64,000 nucleotides of DNA, from the NCBI GenBank assembly GCA_963749485.1, contig CAVVMV010000013.1:62001-126000 (forward strand). The letters run 5' to 3'. Below the pieces are notes generated by a model. The model was not told the DNA's origin and ran no database searches. It saw only the letters and a program-made list of their open reading frames with translations. The position numbers were made by a program, and so were the translations under genes. Positions 19,334-29,257 of this stretch are shown piece by piece; within the stretch, counting starts at the first letter, position 1; every line of letters begins with the position of its first letter. Origin of the DNA: JAZGGS01 sp963749485. GTDB lineage: Bacteria; Bacteroidota; Ignavibacteria; Ignavibacteriales; Ignavibacteriaceae.

Positions 19334-21082
19334 ATGCGAAATCTTTACAAATTAAAAAAATATTTTACCCGCTATAAAAAGAAACTCCTGTTTGGATTTC
19401 TGTTTATTATTCTTTCCAACATCGGAACAGTTTATGTGCCGATTCTATTAAAAGATTCAATTGATGCATTAAACAATAATATCTCCAATGAATTGCTCCT
19501 TCAATATGGACTGATGATAGTAGGTGCTTCTTTGTTTGCAGGTTTTTTCAGATTTATGATTAGGCAAACGATAATCGTTGTTTCAAGAGAAATTGAGTAT
19601 GACTTAAGAAGAGATTTCTGGGAACATATTCAACGTCTTTCGCTGCGTTACTTCCAAAATACTTCAACCGGTAATATTATGGCGCATGCCACTAATGATA
19701 TAAACGCTGTGCGAATGTTTCTTGGTCCTTCCGTAATGTACTCAATCGATACTACGGTACGACTTGCCTTAGTTCTTTCAATAATGTTCTCTCTTAACGT
19801 GAGCTTATCATTATATGTGCTGCTTCCACTGCCTCTTCTTTCAATTCTTGTTTATAAAGTAGGTAAAGTAATTCATGATAAATTTACCGTCATCCAGGAA
19901 AAATATTCAGATTTAACTACAATGGTTCAGGAAAGTTTTTCGGGGATACGTGTAATAAAATCTTATGTGCGCGAGCAGAATGAAATGGATAGATATGCAG
20001 AGCACAGCCAGGATTATTTGAAGAAAAAAATGAATCTTGTGCGGACGCAAGCACTCATAATGCCGCTATTAATTTTAATAACAGGTATATCAATAATTAT
20101 TGTTATCTGGGTTGGTGGTGTAAAAATAATTAATAACGAACTGACGTTGGGGGAAATTACAGCGTTTATAGTTTACCTTGGGATTTTAATCTGGCCTATG
20201 ATTGCTTTTGGATGGGTGCTTAACATCATCCAGCAAGCAGAAGCAAGTATGAAACGGCTGAACAAAATTTTGAACGAACCATACGAAATAGATGACTCAG
20301 ATTTAACAGATCATTCAATTAAAGATTTGGAGGGAGAAGTTGAGTTCAGGAATGTTTCATTCAGGTATGCCGATAATCTTCCAAATATTTTAGATAGAAT
20401 AAATCTTTCAATACCGCGTGGGTCAACTCTTGCGATAATGGGTTATACCGGCAGCGGGAAAACATCATTGATTAATCTTGTTCCGCGGCTTTACGATTGC
20501 ACAGAAGGTGAGATATTGTTTGATGGGAAAAATATTAAGTCTATCCCGTTAAATGTAATAAGAACAAATATTGGTTTGGTCCAGCAGGAATCTTTCCTCT
20601 TTTCTGATAAAGTAATAAATAACATGAGTTATGGTTTACAAAAAATTGATGAGGAGTGGCTTCACAAAGTATCGAAAATAGCACAATTTGATGATGATGT
20701 TAAGGAATTCCCCGAACAGTACGAAACGATTATTGGCGAAAGAGGAATAACATTTTCAGGCGGACAAAAGCAGCGTGCTTCCCTTGCAAGAGCCCTGGCG
20801 ATTAATCCTAAAATATTAATTCTTGATGATTCCTTCTCAGCAGTTGATACCCACACTGAGGAAGAAATTCTAACTAACCTTAAAGAGTTTATGCATGGAA
20901 GAACCAGTATTATAATCAGCCATAGAATTTCCACTGTTAAAGATGCTGATAAAATAATAGTTATTGATAAAGGTAAAATTGCAGAGGAAGGTGTGCACGA
21001 AGAACTTATCGCTCTCGGCGGTATTTATGCAGACCTACACTATAAGCAGTTACTAGAGAGAGAACTGGAAGAACTGAATTAA
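19334..21082 (+). CDS. ABC exporter half-transporter, degenerate-site subunit
   Basis: Type IV (B-family) ABC exporter half of 582 residues: six-helix transmembrane domain (about 15-310) and C-terminal nucleotide-binding domain. Walker A GYTGSGKTS is near residue 370, signature FSGGQKQR near 474, Walker B ILILDDSFSAVDT near 495 and H-loop ISHRIS. The catalytic glutamate after Walker B is aspartate (LDD), as in degenerate sites of heterodimeric exporters such as TM287/288 or BmrCD. The stop TAA overlaps the next gene's ATG by one base. The partner is therefore the following gene. Substrate unknown: drug or lipid export is the usual range. Confidence 0.92.
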   Translation: MRNLYKLKKYFTRYKKKLLFGFLFIILSNIGTVYVPILLKDSIDALNNNISNELLLQYGLMIVGASLFAGFFRFMIRQTIIVVSREIEYDLRRDFWEHIQRLSLRYFQNTSTGNIMAHATNDINAVRMFLGPSVMYSIDTTVRLALVLSIMFSLNVSLSLYVLLPLPLLSILVYKVGKVIHDKFTVIQEKYSDLTTMVQESFSGIRVIKSYVREQNEMDRYAEHSQDYLKKKMNLVRTQALIMPLLILITGISIIIVIWVGGVKIINNELTLGEITAFIVYLGILIWPMIAFGWVLNIIQQAEASMKRLNKILNEPYEIDDSDLTDHSIKDLEGEVEFRNVSFRYADNLPNILDRINLSIPRGSTLAIMGYTGSGKTSLINLVPRLYDCTEGEILFDGKNIKSIPLNVIRTNIGLVQQESFLFSDKVINNMSYGLQKIDEEWLHKVSKIAQFDDDVKEFPEQYETIIGERGITFSGGQKQRASLARALAINPKILILDDSFSAVDTHTEEEILTNLKEFMHGRTSIIISHRISTVKDADKIIVIDKGKIAEEGVHEELIALGGIYADLHYKQLLERELEELN

Positions 21083-22872
21083 TGAGCGACTACAAAAGCG
21101 AAGAAGAAAAACTCGGTAAAGCATACGATTCAAAATTAATGAAGCGTCTGCTTGGTTATATTAAACCATACAAGAATTATGTGATCTTTGCAATAATACT
21201 TAACATTGTTGTTGCAGCGCTTGGACCTGTACGTCCGTTGTTAACCAAAATTGCAATTGATGATTATATTGCCAAATCAGACTACAACGGTTTGATGTTA
21301 ATAGCTCTAGTCCTTTTCGGCTCGTTGATGCTGCAGGCTGTTATTCAATATTTTCTAACTTATTATACACAGTACCTTGGTCAAAAGGTTTTGTTGGATC
21401 TTCGCACACAGATCTTTAATCATATACAAAAACTTGCATTAAAATTTTTCGATAAAACACCGATTGGCAGGCTTGTTACCCGCGCCACCAACGATGTTGA
21501 AGCTTTAGGTGAATTGTTTTCATCAGGTATTGTTATGGTATTCAGTGATGTTTTTATCATAATCTGGATACTTGTATTTATGTTTTTTATGGACGTTGGT
21601 CTCTCGCTGGTTACACTTTCTGTTTTGCCGGTACTTATTTATGGCACATTCCTTTTTAGACGAAAAGCAAGGGAAAGTTATAGGGATGTGCGGCTTCACT
21701 TAGCACGGCTTAATTCCTATATGCAGGAACATGTTACCGGAATGAGTGTAGTACAGATCTTCAATAAAGAAAAAGATGAACTGAAAAAGTTTTCAAGCAT
21801 TAACAAAGATTACCGAACAGCAAACATAAAATCGGTTTTTTACTACGCTGTATTTTTCCCCAGTGTTGAACTGCTTAGTTCAATTGCTGTTGGATTAATA
21901 ATTTGGTACGGAGGAGGAGAAGTTGTACAGGCATCATTAACAATTGGTGTGCTGTTTGCTTTTATTCAATTTACAGAAATGTTCTTCAGACCTATAAGGG
22001 ATCTTTCTGAAAAGTATAATATTATGCAGACTGCAATGGCATCTTCAGAAAGAATCTTTAAACTTTTAGATAACGATACGATGGTTAAGAACCCGGAAAA
22101 ACCAATTCCCCTTTCAAATGTCCGAGGTCAGATAGATTTTAAAAACGTATGGTTTGCATATAACGATGAAGATTATGTACTTAAAGATATTTCCTTCTCA
22201 ATAAATCCCGGCGAAACTGTTGCGATTGTAGGACACACAGGCGCAGGTAAAACGAGTATAATAAATATTCTAACTAGATTTTATGATATTAATAAAGGAA
22301 GTATTCTGCTGGATGGTATAAATATTGAGAAGCTTGACAAGCGCGAATTAAGAAAGTATGTTTCTATGGTTCTGCAGGATGTGTTTTTATTCTCAGGAAA
22401 TATTGAATCAAATATCAATCTGAATAACCATGGCATAGATAAAGGCACGATTCTTGAAGCTACAGCAGCAGTTGGTGCAGATAAATTTATTGATACCCTG
22501 CCAGACAAATACGATGAAGAAGTTAAGGAAAGAGGAGCTACTTTAAGCGTTGGGCAGAAGCAATTGATTTCTTTTGCAAGAGCATTAGCATACGATCCAC
22601 AAATACTTATACTTGATGAAGCAACTTCAAGTGTTGATACGGAAACAGAACAATTGATACAAAGAGCGATAGAAAAACTTTTAGTTGGAAGAACTGCAAT
22701 TGTAATTGCACACAGGTTATCTACAATTCAAAGTGCTGATAAAATAATTGTTTTGCACAAAGGTGAGATCAGGGAAACTGGAAATCACCAGGAGCTACTT
22801 GCAAAACAGGGAATTTATTATAAATTGTATCAACTGCAATATAAAGATCAGGAAGTTTTACTTTCCAAATAA
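21082..22872 (+). CDS. ABC exporter half-transporter, catalytic-site partner subunit
   Basis: Second half-exporter, 596 residues, with the same layout: transmembrane domain (about 25-330), Walker A GHTGAGKTS near residue 383, signature LSVGQKQLISFARAL near 487, Walker B ILILDEATSSVDTETE near 510 and H-loop IAHRLST. Here the glutamate is canonical but the signature is LSVGQ rather than LSGGQ. The altered signature would face the Asp-containing site of the upstream subunit, giving one degenerate and one consensus ATP site. It overlaps the upstream gene by one base (TAATG). It is followed 17 bases later by fbp, which may share the transcript. Confidence 0.92.
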   Translation: MSDYKSEEEKLGKAYDSKLMKRLLGYIKPYKNYVIFAIILNIVVAALGPVRPLLTKIAIDDYIAKSDYNGLMLIALVLFGSLMLQAVIQYFLTYYTQYLGQKVLLDLRTQIFNHIQKLALKFFDKTPIGRLVTRATNDVEALGELFSSGIVMVFSDVFIIIWILVFMFFMDVGLSLVTLSVLPVLIYGTFLFRRKARESYRDVRLHLARLNSYMQEHVTGMSVVQIFNKEKDELKKFSSINKDYRTANIKSVFYYAVFFPSVELLSSIAVGLIIWYGGGEVVQASLTIGVLFAFIQFTEMFFRPIRDLSEKYNIMQTAMASSERIFKLLDNDTMVKNPEKPIPLSNVRGQIDFKNVWFAYNDEDYVLKDISFSINPGETVAIVGHTGAGKTSIINILTRFYDINKGSILLDGINIEKLDKRELRKYVSMVLQDVFLFSGNIESNINLNNHGIDKGTILEATAAVGADKFIDTLPDKYDEEVKERGATLSVGQKQLISFARALAYDPQILILDEATSSVDTETEQLIQRAIEKLLVGRTAIVIAHRLSTIQSADKIIVLHKGEIRETGNHQELLAKQGIYYKLYQLQYKDQEVLLSK

Positions 22873-22889
22873 ATATGGGAGAACGTTAA

Positions 22890-23916
22890 ATGGAACAAAC
22901 TCAATTTATGACTTTAGCCCGACATATTATTGAAGAAGAGAGAAAACATCCTACTGCAACTGGTGAACTATCAGCCCTTCTCCATGACCTTTCGCTTGCA
23001 GCAAAAGTTATTTCACTCGAAGTAAATAAAGCGGGGTTAGTAGACATACTCGGTTTTACCGGATCAAACAACGTTCATGGTGAGAATGTAAAAAAACTTG
23101 ATATTTTTGCGCACGATATGATGGTTAACGCGATGGACCACGGCGGTCATCTTTGTGTAATGGCTTCCGAGGAAGAGGAAGACATAATTCATATTCCTAC
23201 AAAATTTAAAATTGGAAAGTATGTTCTGCTATTCGATCCACTTGATGGTTCATCTAATATTGATGCTAATGTTAGCATAGGTACAATATTCTCAATCTAT
23301 AAAAGATGTACTCCTGATGGGAAACCGGGAACAGAAGAAGACTGCTTGCAGCAGGGTATAAAGCAGGTTGCAGCAGGGTATGTTATTTACGGTTCCAGTA
23401 CAATGCTTGTTTACACAGCAGGCAACGGTACTTATGGTTTTACGCTCGATCCGGCTTTCGGAGAATTTATACTCTCCCATCATAGAATAATGACCCCTAA
23501 AAAATCTAAAATTTACAGCATTAATGAAGGTAATTATCTTTACTGGCATCCGGGTCTTGAAGAAATTTATAAAATATCTTCAGGAAGAAGATAAAGATTC
23601 CAGCCGACCTTATTCTTCAAGATATATAGGTTCTATGGTTGCAGATATCCATAGGAATTTATTATACGGCGGTTTATTTATGTACCCAGCCGATTCCAGG
23701 AATCCTAATGGAAAATTAAGGTTGCAATATGAATGTAACCCGATGGCTTTTATTATTGAACAAGCTGGAGGGAGAGCTTCAGACGGATTTAAAAGAATAC
23801 TTGAATTACAACCAGAAACAATTCACCAAAGAACGCCAATATTTATTGGCAGTGAAGATGATGTAAAGATGGTTGAAAAATTTTTAGCTGAAGCTGAAGT
23901 TAAATCAAGTAAATAA
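22890..23916 (+). CDS. fbp: fructose-1,6-bisphosphatase class I, one frameshift
   Basis: Hydrolyses fructose-1,6-bisphosphate to fructose-6-phosphate in gluconeogenesis. The metal-binding motif LFDPLDGSSNIDANVSIGTI is intact, preceded by MASEEEED (acidic metal-site region). After a frame change near 23565-23580, RYIGSMVADIHRNLLYGGLFMYP and CNPMAFIIEQAGGRASDG (phosphate-binding and catalytic C-terminal blocks) continue to the stop at 23916. Total about 342 residues, normal for class I enzymes. The start ATG at 22890 is supported by alignment with the usual N-terminal TLARHIIEEERKHP block. Confidence 0.92.
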
Positions 23917-23936
23917 TTTTTTAAGATAACTGAAAT

Positions 23937-24209
23937 TTATTCTTTAATTTCTTCCAGTTTAGCTTTTATTTTACCTGCAAGATCTTCAAGAGTTATCCCC
24001 TCTATTTTAATCTTTGCACTTTTCAGTAATGTTTCCGGCGGATCGCCTTCCCCAACCATATATTTGTAGAGCCCAAAGCCCAGCCGGTTCTTATCATTAC
24101 TAATTGGTATATAATCACTAAACGATTCAACAATTCCATATACCGTTTTTTCAATTGAAGAATCGGGGAATTCGTTTGTGCCCGGTGGTGGTAAAGTTGT
24201 CATTTTCAA
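23937..24209 (-). CDS. small hypothetical protein
   Basis: Ninety residues, or 88 from the second methionine at 24203. The N-terminus TLPPPGTNEFPDSSIEK is proline-rich, the middle is mixed, and the C-terminal third LEDLAGKIKAKLEEIKE is a likely amphipathic helix. No signal peptide, membrane span or known motif. It is alone on the minus strand between fbp and a glycosyltransferase, 20 bases from the fbp stop. Codon use looks like that of its neighbours and the charged composition looks protein-like, so it is probably real. Confidence 0.55.
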   Translation of the reverse strand: MKMTTLPPPGTNEFPDSSIEKTVYGIVESFSDYIPISNDKNRLGFGLYKYMVGEGDPPETLLKSAKIKIEGITLEDLAGKIKAKLEEIKE

Positions 24210-24325
24210 TATCCTTTAATTTGATACTTAAACTTACTTCCCAAACCAGAAAAGTTCAACATTAAGTGGCAGTGAAACTTAATATTACCTAAATTTGTCC
24301 GATTAAAGATTAAAATCAATGCTAT

Positions 24326-25323
24326 ATGAACCTGGAAAATGTAAAAAAAATATTGATCATCCGTTTAAGTTCACTTGGCGATATTTTATTAACTACCCCG
24401 CTGCTTCGTTCTGTAAAGAAAATGTATCCAAATATAAGCATCGATTTTATCCTTAGAGAAGAGTATGAGGATCTTCTTATTCAAAATCCAAATGTTAACA
24501 AATTATATAAATATGCTGAGAGCAAGTTAGAAAAACAGATTCTCTTCAATTCAATTATTGCACAGAATTATGAAATAGTTATTGATCTTCAGAACAATTT
24601 TAGAACCAGGGAACTTATACGGATTTTGAAATGTCCTGTGTTCAAATTAAAAAAGCGTCATCTGGATAAATTTTTATTTGTCTATTTTAAGATAAATAAA
24701 CTAAAAGATGCACCTCCTATTCCCCGTGAGGTATGCAAATGCATTTGATATGTTTGAATTAGATAGTTACGGTTTAGATTTTAAAACTGATAATCAGCCG
24801 AATGAACAATTGCAAACAGATGAAAAGTTTATTGGAATGTGTCCTGGTGCGAGGCATTATACTAAAAGATGGCACAAAGGATACTACACAGAACTTGGAA
24901 AGTTACTTGAATCTAATAAATATAAAGTAGTTCTGCTTGGAGGAAAAGATGATCAGGATTTATGCGATGAGATTGCAAAGGAATTATCAAATCCAATAAA
25001 CCTGTGCAACGAAAATGACGTAATGCAAACTGCCGCGAATATGATGATGTGCAATGTAGTTTACTGTAATGATTCAGGTTTAATGCACCTTGCAACCGCA
25101 GTTAATATACCTGTTATTACATTCTTTGGTTCAACTGTTAAGGAATTTGGATTCTTCCCTTATAAAAGTAAAAGTCTTGTGCTGGAAAGCAATAGGTTGT
25201 TATGTAGACCCTGCACTCATATAGGGAAAAAAAGTTGTCCGCAAAAACATTTTAGCTGTATGCTGGAAATTACACCAGAAGATGCCTTTAACAGTTTAAA
25301 CCTGGTCTGCAAATCAAATATGA
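24326..25323 (+). CDS. glycosyltransferase family 9 (heptosyltransferase-like), frameshifted
   Basis: Transfers a sugar, typically heptose, during lipopolysaccharide core assembly. The N-terminus IRLSSLGDILLTTPLLRSVK is the family hallmark. After a frame change near 24735, the C-terminal domain shows MCPGARHYTKRWHKGYYTELG, VLLGGKDDQDLC, NDSGLMHLATAVNIPVITFFG and a cysteine cluster RPCTHIGKKSCPQKHFSCM. In the present sequence its frame runs on into the Kdo transferase without a stop. One base over, a TGA at 25321-25323 would overlap that gene's ATG. I annotate the latter, more conventional, arrangement but cannot rule out a true fusion. Product about 332 residues. Confidence 0.8.
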
Positions 25324-26598
25324 AAAAAATCTGGCAGTTTTTATATAACTATCTTTTCCTTCCCATATTTTATCTTCTGATAATATTTGCTGCCTTATTT
25401 AACAGCAAAATAAAAAAAGGTATAAAAGGAAGAAGAGGAATTTTTGAAGAACTCTTACTAAAAAGCAAATCACTTAATAAATCGAGAAAAACAATCTGGT
25501 TCCATTCATCATCTTATGGGGAATTTGAACAGGCAAAACCGATTATTGAGCAGCTTAGGAAAGAAAGTGATATAAATATTGTTGTAAGTTTCTTTTCTCC
25601 TTCCGGCTATGTTAATTCCCGAAATTATCCCCATGCAGATCTAATCACATATCTTCCCTTCGATACGACGACAAATGCGAAAAGATTTATAGAAATTATT
25701 CAACCCAACCTTGCGCTGTTTATGCGCTATGATATTTGGCCAAACCATATATGGGCGTTGAAGGAAAAGGATATTCCCTGTTTTCTTGTGGATGCAACAA
25801 TGCGAGGCAATTCTTTGCGCAAATTACCTTTAATGAAATCATTTCATAAAACATTGTTCAGGGATATCAAAAAAATTCTAACTGTTTCTGAAGAAGATGC
25901 AAATGGATTTAGAAGTTTTAATTGTTCCGATGAACAATTACACGTGGTAGGTGATACACAGGTTTGACCGTGTTCATCAAAGAAGTCTGGCAGCAAAAGA
26001 AAGCAACCTAATCAAGCAGGAAATTCTTAATCAGAAAAAAGTGTTTGTTGCAGGAAGTACATGGGAACAGGATGAAGAGGTAATACTGCCTGCTTTTATT
26101 AAACTTGCAAAGTTTGATGAATCAGTAATTTTAATAATTGCACCACACGAACCTACTTTACTTCGCCTTGAAAAAATTGAACATGAATTTGCCGGAAAGA
26201 TTTCAACTATAAGATTTTCACATCTAAATAATTATTCTGATGAAAGGGTAATAATTGTTGACTCAATAGGAATACTGCTTACACTCTACACTTATGCAGA
26301 TGCTGCTTTTGTGGGAGGAAGTTTCAAGCAGAATATTCATAATGTTTTAGAAGCTGCAGTGTACGGTATTCCAGTTTTATTCGGACCGAAGATCGATAAT
26401 TCGCAGGAAGCTAAGCAGCTTTTAGAAGCCAAGGGTGGAATGCTTGTAAAGGATAAAAAAGAAGCTTACAGAAGAATAAGATCGCTTTTTTCTAATGAAG
26501 AACTTAAAACAACCAGGGGAAAAATTGCTTACGACTACGTGCGGAAAAATATAGGCGCTACCGGAAAAATAATTAATGAAATAAACAAAATATTTTAG
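25320..26598 (+). CDS. waaA: 3-deoxy-D-manno-octulosonic acid (Kdo) transferase, one frameshift
   Basis: Adds Kdo to lipid A at the inner face of the cytoplasmic membrane. An N-terminal membrane anchor (residues about 3-25) is followed by RRGIFEELL, WFHSSSYGEFEQAKPII (acceptor-binding region with the proposed catalytic Glu), FMRYDIWPNHIW, LVDATMRGNS, and after a frame change near 25955 the GT-B donor domain with FVAGSTWEQDEEVI, IIAPHEPT, AFVGGSFKQNIHNVLEAA and GIPVLFGP. About 425 residues, normal. It directly follows a heptosyltransferase-like gene, consistent with a lipopolysaccharide inner-core pair. It ends two bases from the convergent DinB-like gene. Confidence 0.9.
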
Positions 26599-26599
26599 C

Positions 26600-27115
26600 T
26601 TATTTATTTAAGTATTTTTCTTCCAGTACATTTAAGTGATGCTTTTCGTGTCCTGCAATTATGTAAAGCAAGGCAAGCACAGTTACCGAAGATTCATCTG
26701 CAAGCCCCTTTCTACAAAGCATTTCTTCTGAAAAATTTTTAAACATGAGAAGATTCGATTCACGAAGCAGCTTAAATTCAAAACTTAATTCTAACAATTC
26801 TCTGCGGTTAAAATTTCCTTCCCTAACATAATCATTATGATCAAAGCCGGGTAAAGATTTTTTTTCACCCCGAGCCAAACTTAGTGCTCGGTATGCAAGA
26901 ATTCTCTCAGCATCTAAGATGTGCCCTATAACTTCTTTAATCGTCCACTTACCGTCAGCATAAGGGTAGTTTCCTTTATAATCAGAAATAGAATCAATCA
27001 GCTCACGGGTTATTTTACTCTGCTCATAAAGTATTTTGATAATATTATTGCCTTCAACCAGTTTAATATATCGTTCAAAATAAGGATCGTAGTCTCCCGG
27101 ATTTGGTCTCATCAT
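26600..27115 (-). CDS. DinB-like metal-dependent protein
   Basis: DinB superfamily four-helix protein, 171 residues. It shows the expected three-histidine metal site: His in EVIGHILDAERI and the two in AGHEKHHLNVLEEKYL. WTIKEVIGHI and FDHNDYV are typical of the subgroup related to thiol-dependent transferases (YfiT/bacillithiol S-transferase-like). A second in-frame methionine at 27112 could be the start. It is monocistronic or follows the asparaginase gene by 19 bases on the same strand. The substrate is unknown. Confidence 0.85.
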   Translation of the reverse strand: MMRPNPGDYDPYFERYIKLVEGNNIIKILYEQSKITRELIDSISDYKGNYPYADGKWTIKEVIGHILDAERILAYRALSLARGEKKSLPGFDHNDYVREGNFNRRELLELSFEFKLLRESNLLMFKNFSEEMLCRKGLADESSVTVLALLYIIAGHEKHHLNVLEEKYLNK

Positions 27116-27134
27116 TTTTCCTTCAGATAATTAT

Positions 27135-28110
27135 TTATTTCCAAATGGCGACTTCAAAAACTCCATCGGAATTTGCAACTCCTCTTAACATACTTGGGGT
27201 ATTAAAAGTAAATTCATAATTACCCTCTTTATCAACTGCAATTATTCCGCCTGATCCTTCCGGTAGAATATCAAAAACAACCTCTTCCGCAGCTTGCATG
27301 AGCGAGTAACCTTTAAATTCCATTAAAGCGGAAACCCTGTAAGCGATGGTATATTTTATAAACAGTTCTCCGGTTCCTGTACCCGAAACTCCGCATGTGT
27401 TGTTATCAGCATAAGTACCGGCACTAATTAAAGGTGAATCGCCAACTCTGCCGGGCATCTTTCCTGTTAATCCTCCTGTAGATGTAGCAGTAGCAATATT
27501 ACCGTATTTATCCAGGGCAACACAACCAACAGTACCTTTAATTTCTTTTTCCATCTTCTTTTTCCAACTCCGGTATCTGGCATCTACCCTGAAATAATCC
27601 GGATCAACTATATCAACTCCCATCTTTTTCCCAAAATCATTAGCTCCCTGCCCGGAAAGTAAAACATGATTTGTTTTTTCCATGACCAACCTTGCAAGCG
27701 AAATTGGATTTTTAATAATAGTAACACCTGTAACTGCTCCTGAAGATAAATCTTTGCCGTTCATAATCGATGCATCCATTTCATTAACGCCAGCCGATGT
27801 GAAAACAGCACCTCTGCCAGCATTAAAAAGTGAATCATCTTCTAAAAATCGAACGACTTGATCTACAGCATCTAAACTTGTTCCGCCGGATTCTAAAATT
27901 GATTTACCAATTTTCAAAGCATCTTGCAAAGAATTGAAGATATGCGTTTTTAACATCATCGGATATTTCAGGAGACATGTAACCCGCACCGCCATGAATT
28001 ACAATTGTATATTTTTCATTTTCTGTTTGAGCAAATGATTGAAATGAGTAAAAAGAGATGAAAAACCAGCAACTATAAAAATTGAAAGTGAGGATAAGAT
28101 TTTCAAACAT
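27135..28110 (-). CDS. isoaspartyl peptidase/L-asparaginase (T2 family), one frameshift
   Basis: Secreted N-terminal nucleophile hydrolase that cleaves isoaspartyl dipeptides or asparagine. Block IVIHGGAGY, then SLFNAGRGAVFT, MDASIMNG, the autocleavage site KGTVGCVALDKYGN (Thr becomes the nucleophile), TGGLTGKMPGRVGDSPLIGAG-like sequence (here ISAGTY) and GTGTGELFIKY. An extra T near 27930 shifts the frame (CTTCAATTCTTTG against CTTCAATCTTTG in the upstream copy). The start ATG at 28110 lies in a duplication junction and gives an unusual N-terminus, MFENLILTFNFYS, still hydrophobic enough for a signal peptide ending near SFAQ. It lies directly downstream of a truncated homologous copy. About 325 residues. 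Confidence 0.82.
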
Positions 28111-28549
28111 GATTTGTTTTTTCCATTACCAATCTTGCAAGTGAAATTGGATTTTTAATAATAGTAACACCTGTAACTGCCCCTGAGGACAGATCTTTGC
28201 CGTTCATAATCGATGCATCCATTTCATTAACACCGGCCGCTGTGAAAACAGCACCCCTGCCCGCATTAAAAAGTGAATCATCCTCTAAAAATCGAATGAC
28301 CTCTTCAACAGCATCTAAACTTGTTCCACCGGATTCTAAAATCATCTTTCCAATTTTTAAAGCATGATGCAGCGATTGAAGATATGCGCTTTTCGCATCA
28401 TCGGATATTTCAGGAGACATGTAACCTGCACCGCCATGAATTACAATTGTAAATTTTTCATTTTCTGTTTGTGCGAATGCTTGAAATGAAATAAGAGAAA
28501 TGAAAAAGCAGCCAACTATAAAAATTGAAAGTGAGGATAAGATTTTCAT
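28103..28549 (-). pseudogene. truncated upstream copy of the asparaginase gene
   Basis: The first 148 residues of a paralogue of the downstream gene: signal peptide MKILSSLSIFIVGCFFISL ending near AFAQ, IVIHGGAGYMSPEISDD, SLFNAGRGAVFT, then ARLVMEKTNHV and a TGA. It lacks the catalytic threonine region and everything after it, so it cannot be active. It matches the same region of the neighbour with scattered substitutions (for example FTIVIHGG against YTIVIHGG, and EEVIRFLED against DQVVRFLED), so the copies have diverged and this is not a simple assembly repeat. The end of this copy runs straight into the start of the next. Confidence 0.85.
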
Positions 28550-28597
28550 TTTATTTCCTCGTATGTTTAAAGAAAAATAAAGTCTAATAATTTTCTG

Positions 28598-29240
28598 ATG
28601 AACAACTTTGTAATCTTCCCGGTAATTTTCTTTTTTCTTCATACTTCTCCGCCTTTGCAGGTAAGTGATAACCAGGTTCAAAAAGATAACTCATCTCACC
28701 AAATATACTTAATTAAGCAATATTGGCATACAGCAGTTGTCATCAATAAGGAAGATATAGATTCTACTATTTTTCCTGAAGTAAATCTTTTTGATGATGC
28801 AGGTTTAATAGATTTCGGCTGGGGTGATGAAGAGTTTTACCAGCATCCTGGTTTTGATTCGGGTCTTGCGTACAAGGCATTATTTTACGCAACACCCAGC
28901 ACACTTCGTGTAGAAGGAATAGGAATACCAGAGCAGAATTATTTTGATCTTTCCGAAATAGTGGTTGAGTTTACAATCTCTAAAAATCAACTTGATACTT
29001 TGTGTTCATATATAAACAACACAGTTTGGCGGGATAATGACGGAGAACATGAAATACTGAGTACAAAAGGTTTGGGTAGAATAATCTTCTTCAAAGCAAA
29101 TGGTGAATATCATCTCTTTAATACTTGTAACACCTGGCTTGCAAAAGGTTTAAAGCAAGCAGGAATTGAAATTGACAGACGATATTATTCTTACCGAACA
29201 ACTTTTTAACGAAGCAGCAAAAGTTGGAAGAGTTATATGA
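28598..29240 (+). CDS. DUF2459 family protein, late frameshift
   Basis: Member of the DUF2459 (TIGR02117) family, of unknown function. It shows the family blocks IYLIKQYWHTAVVI, DFGWGDEEFYQHPG and FNTCNTWLAKGLKQAGIEI, which contain conserved His, Asp and Cys that could form an active site. A signal-like hydrophobic start (residues 2-16) suggests export. The current frame stops at 29209, but a one-base shift near 29185 continues IILTEQLFNEAAKVGRVI to a TGA at 29240, matching the usual C-terminus. It is divergent from the asparaginase pair with only 48 bases between starts. Confidence 0.75.
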
Positions 29241-29257
29241 AAAAAGTTGATGAGTAA

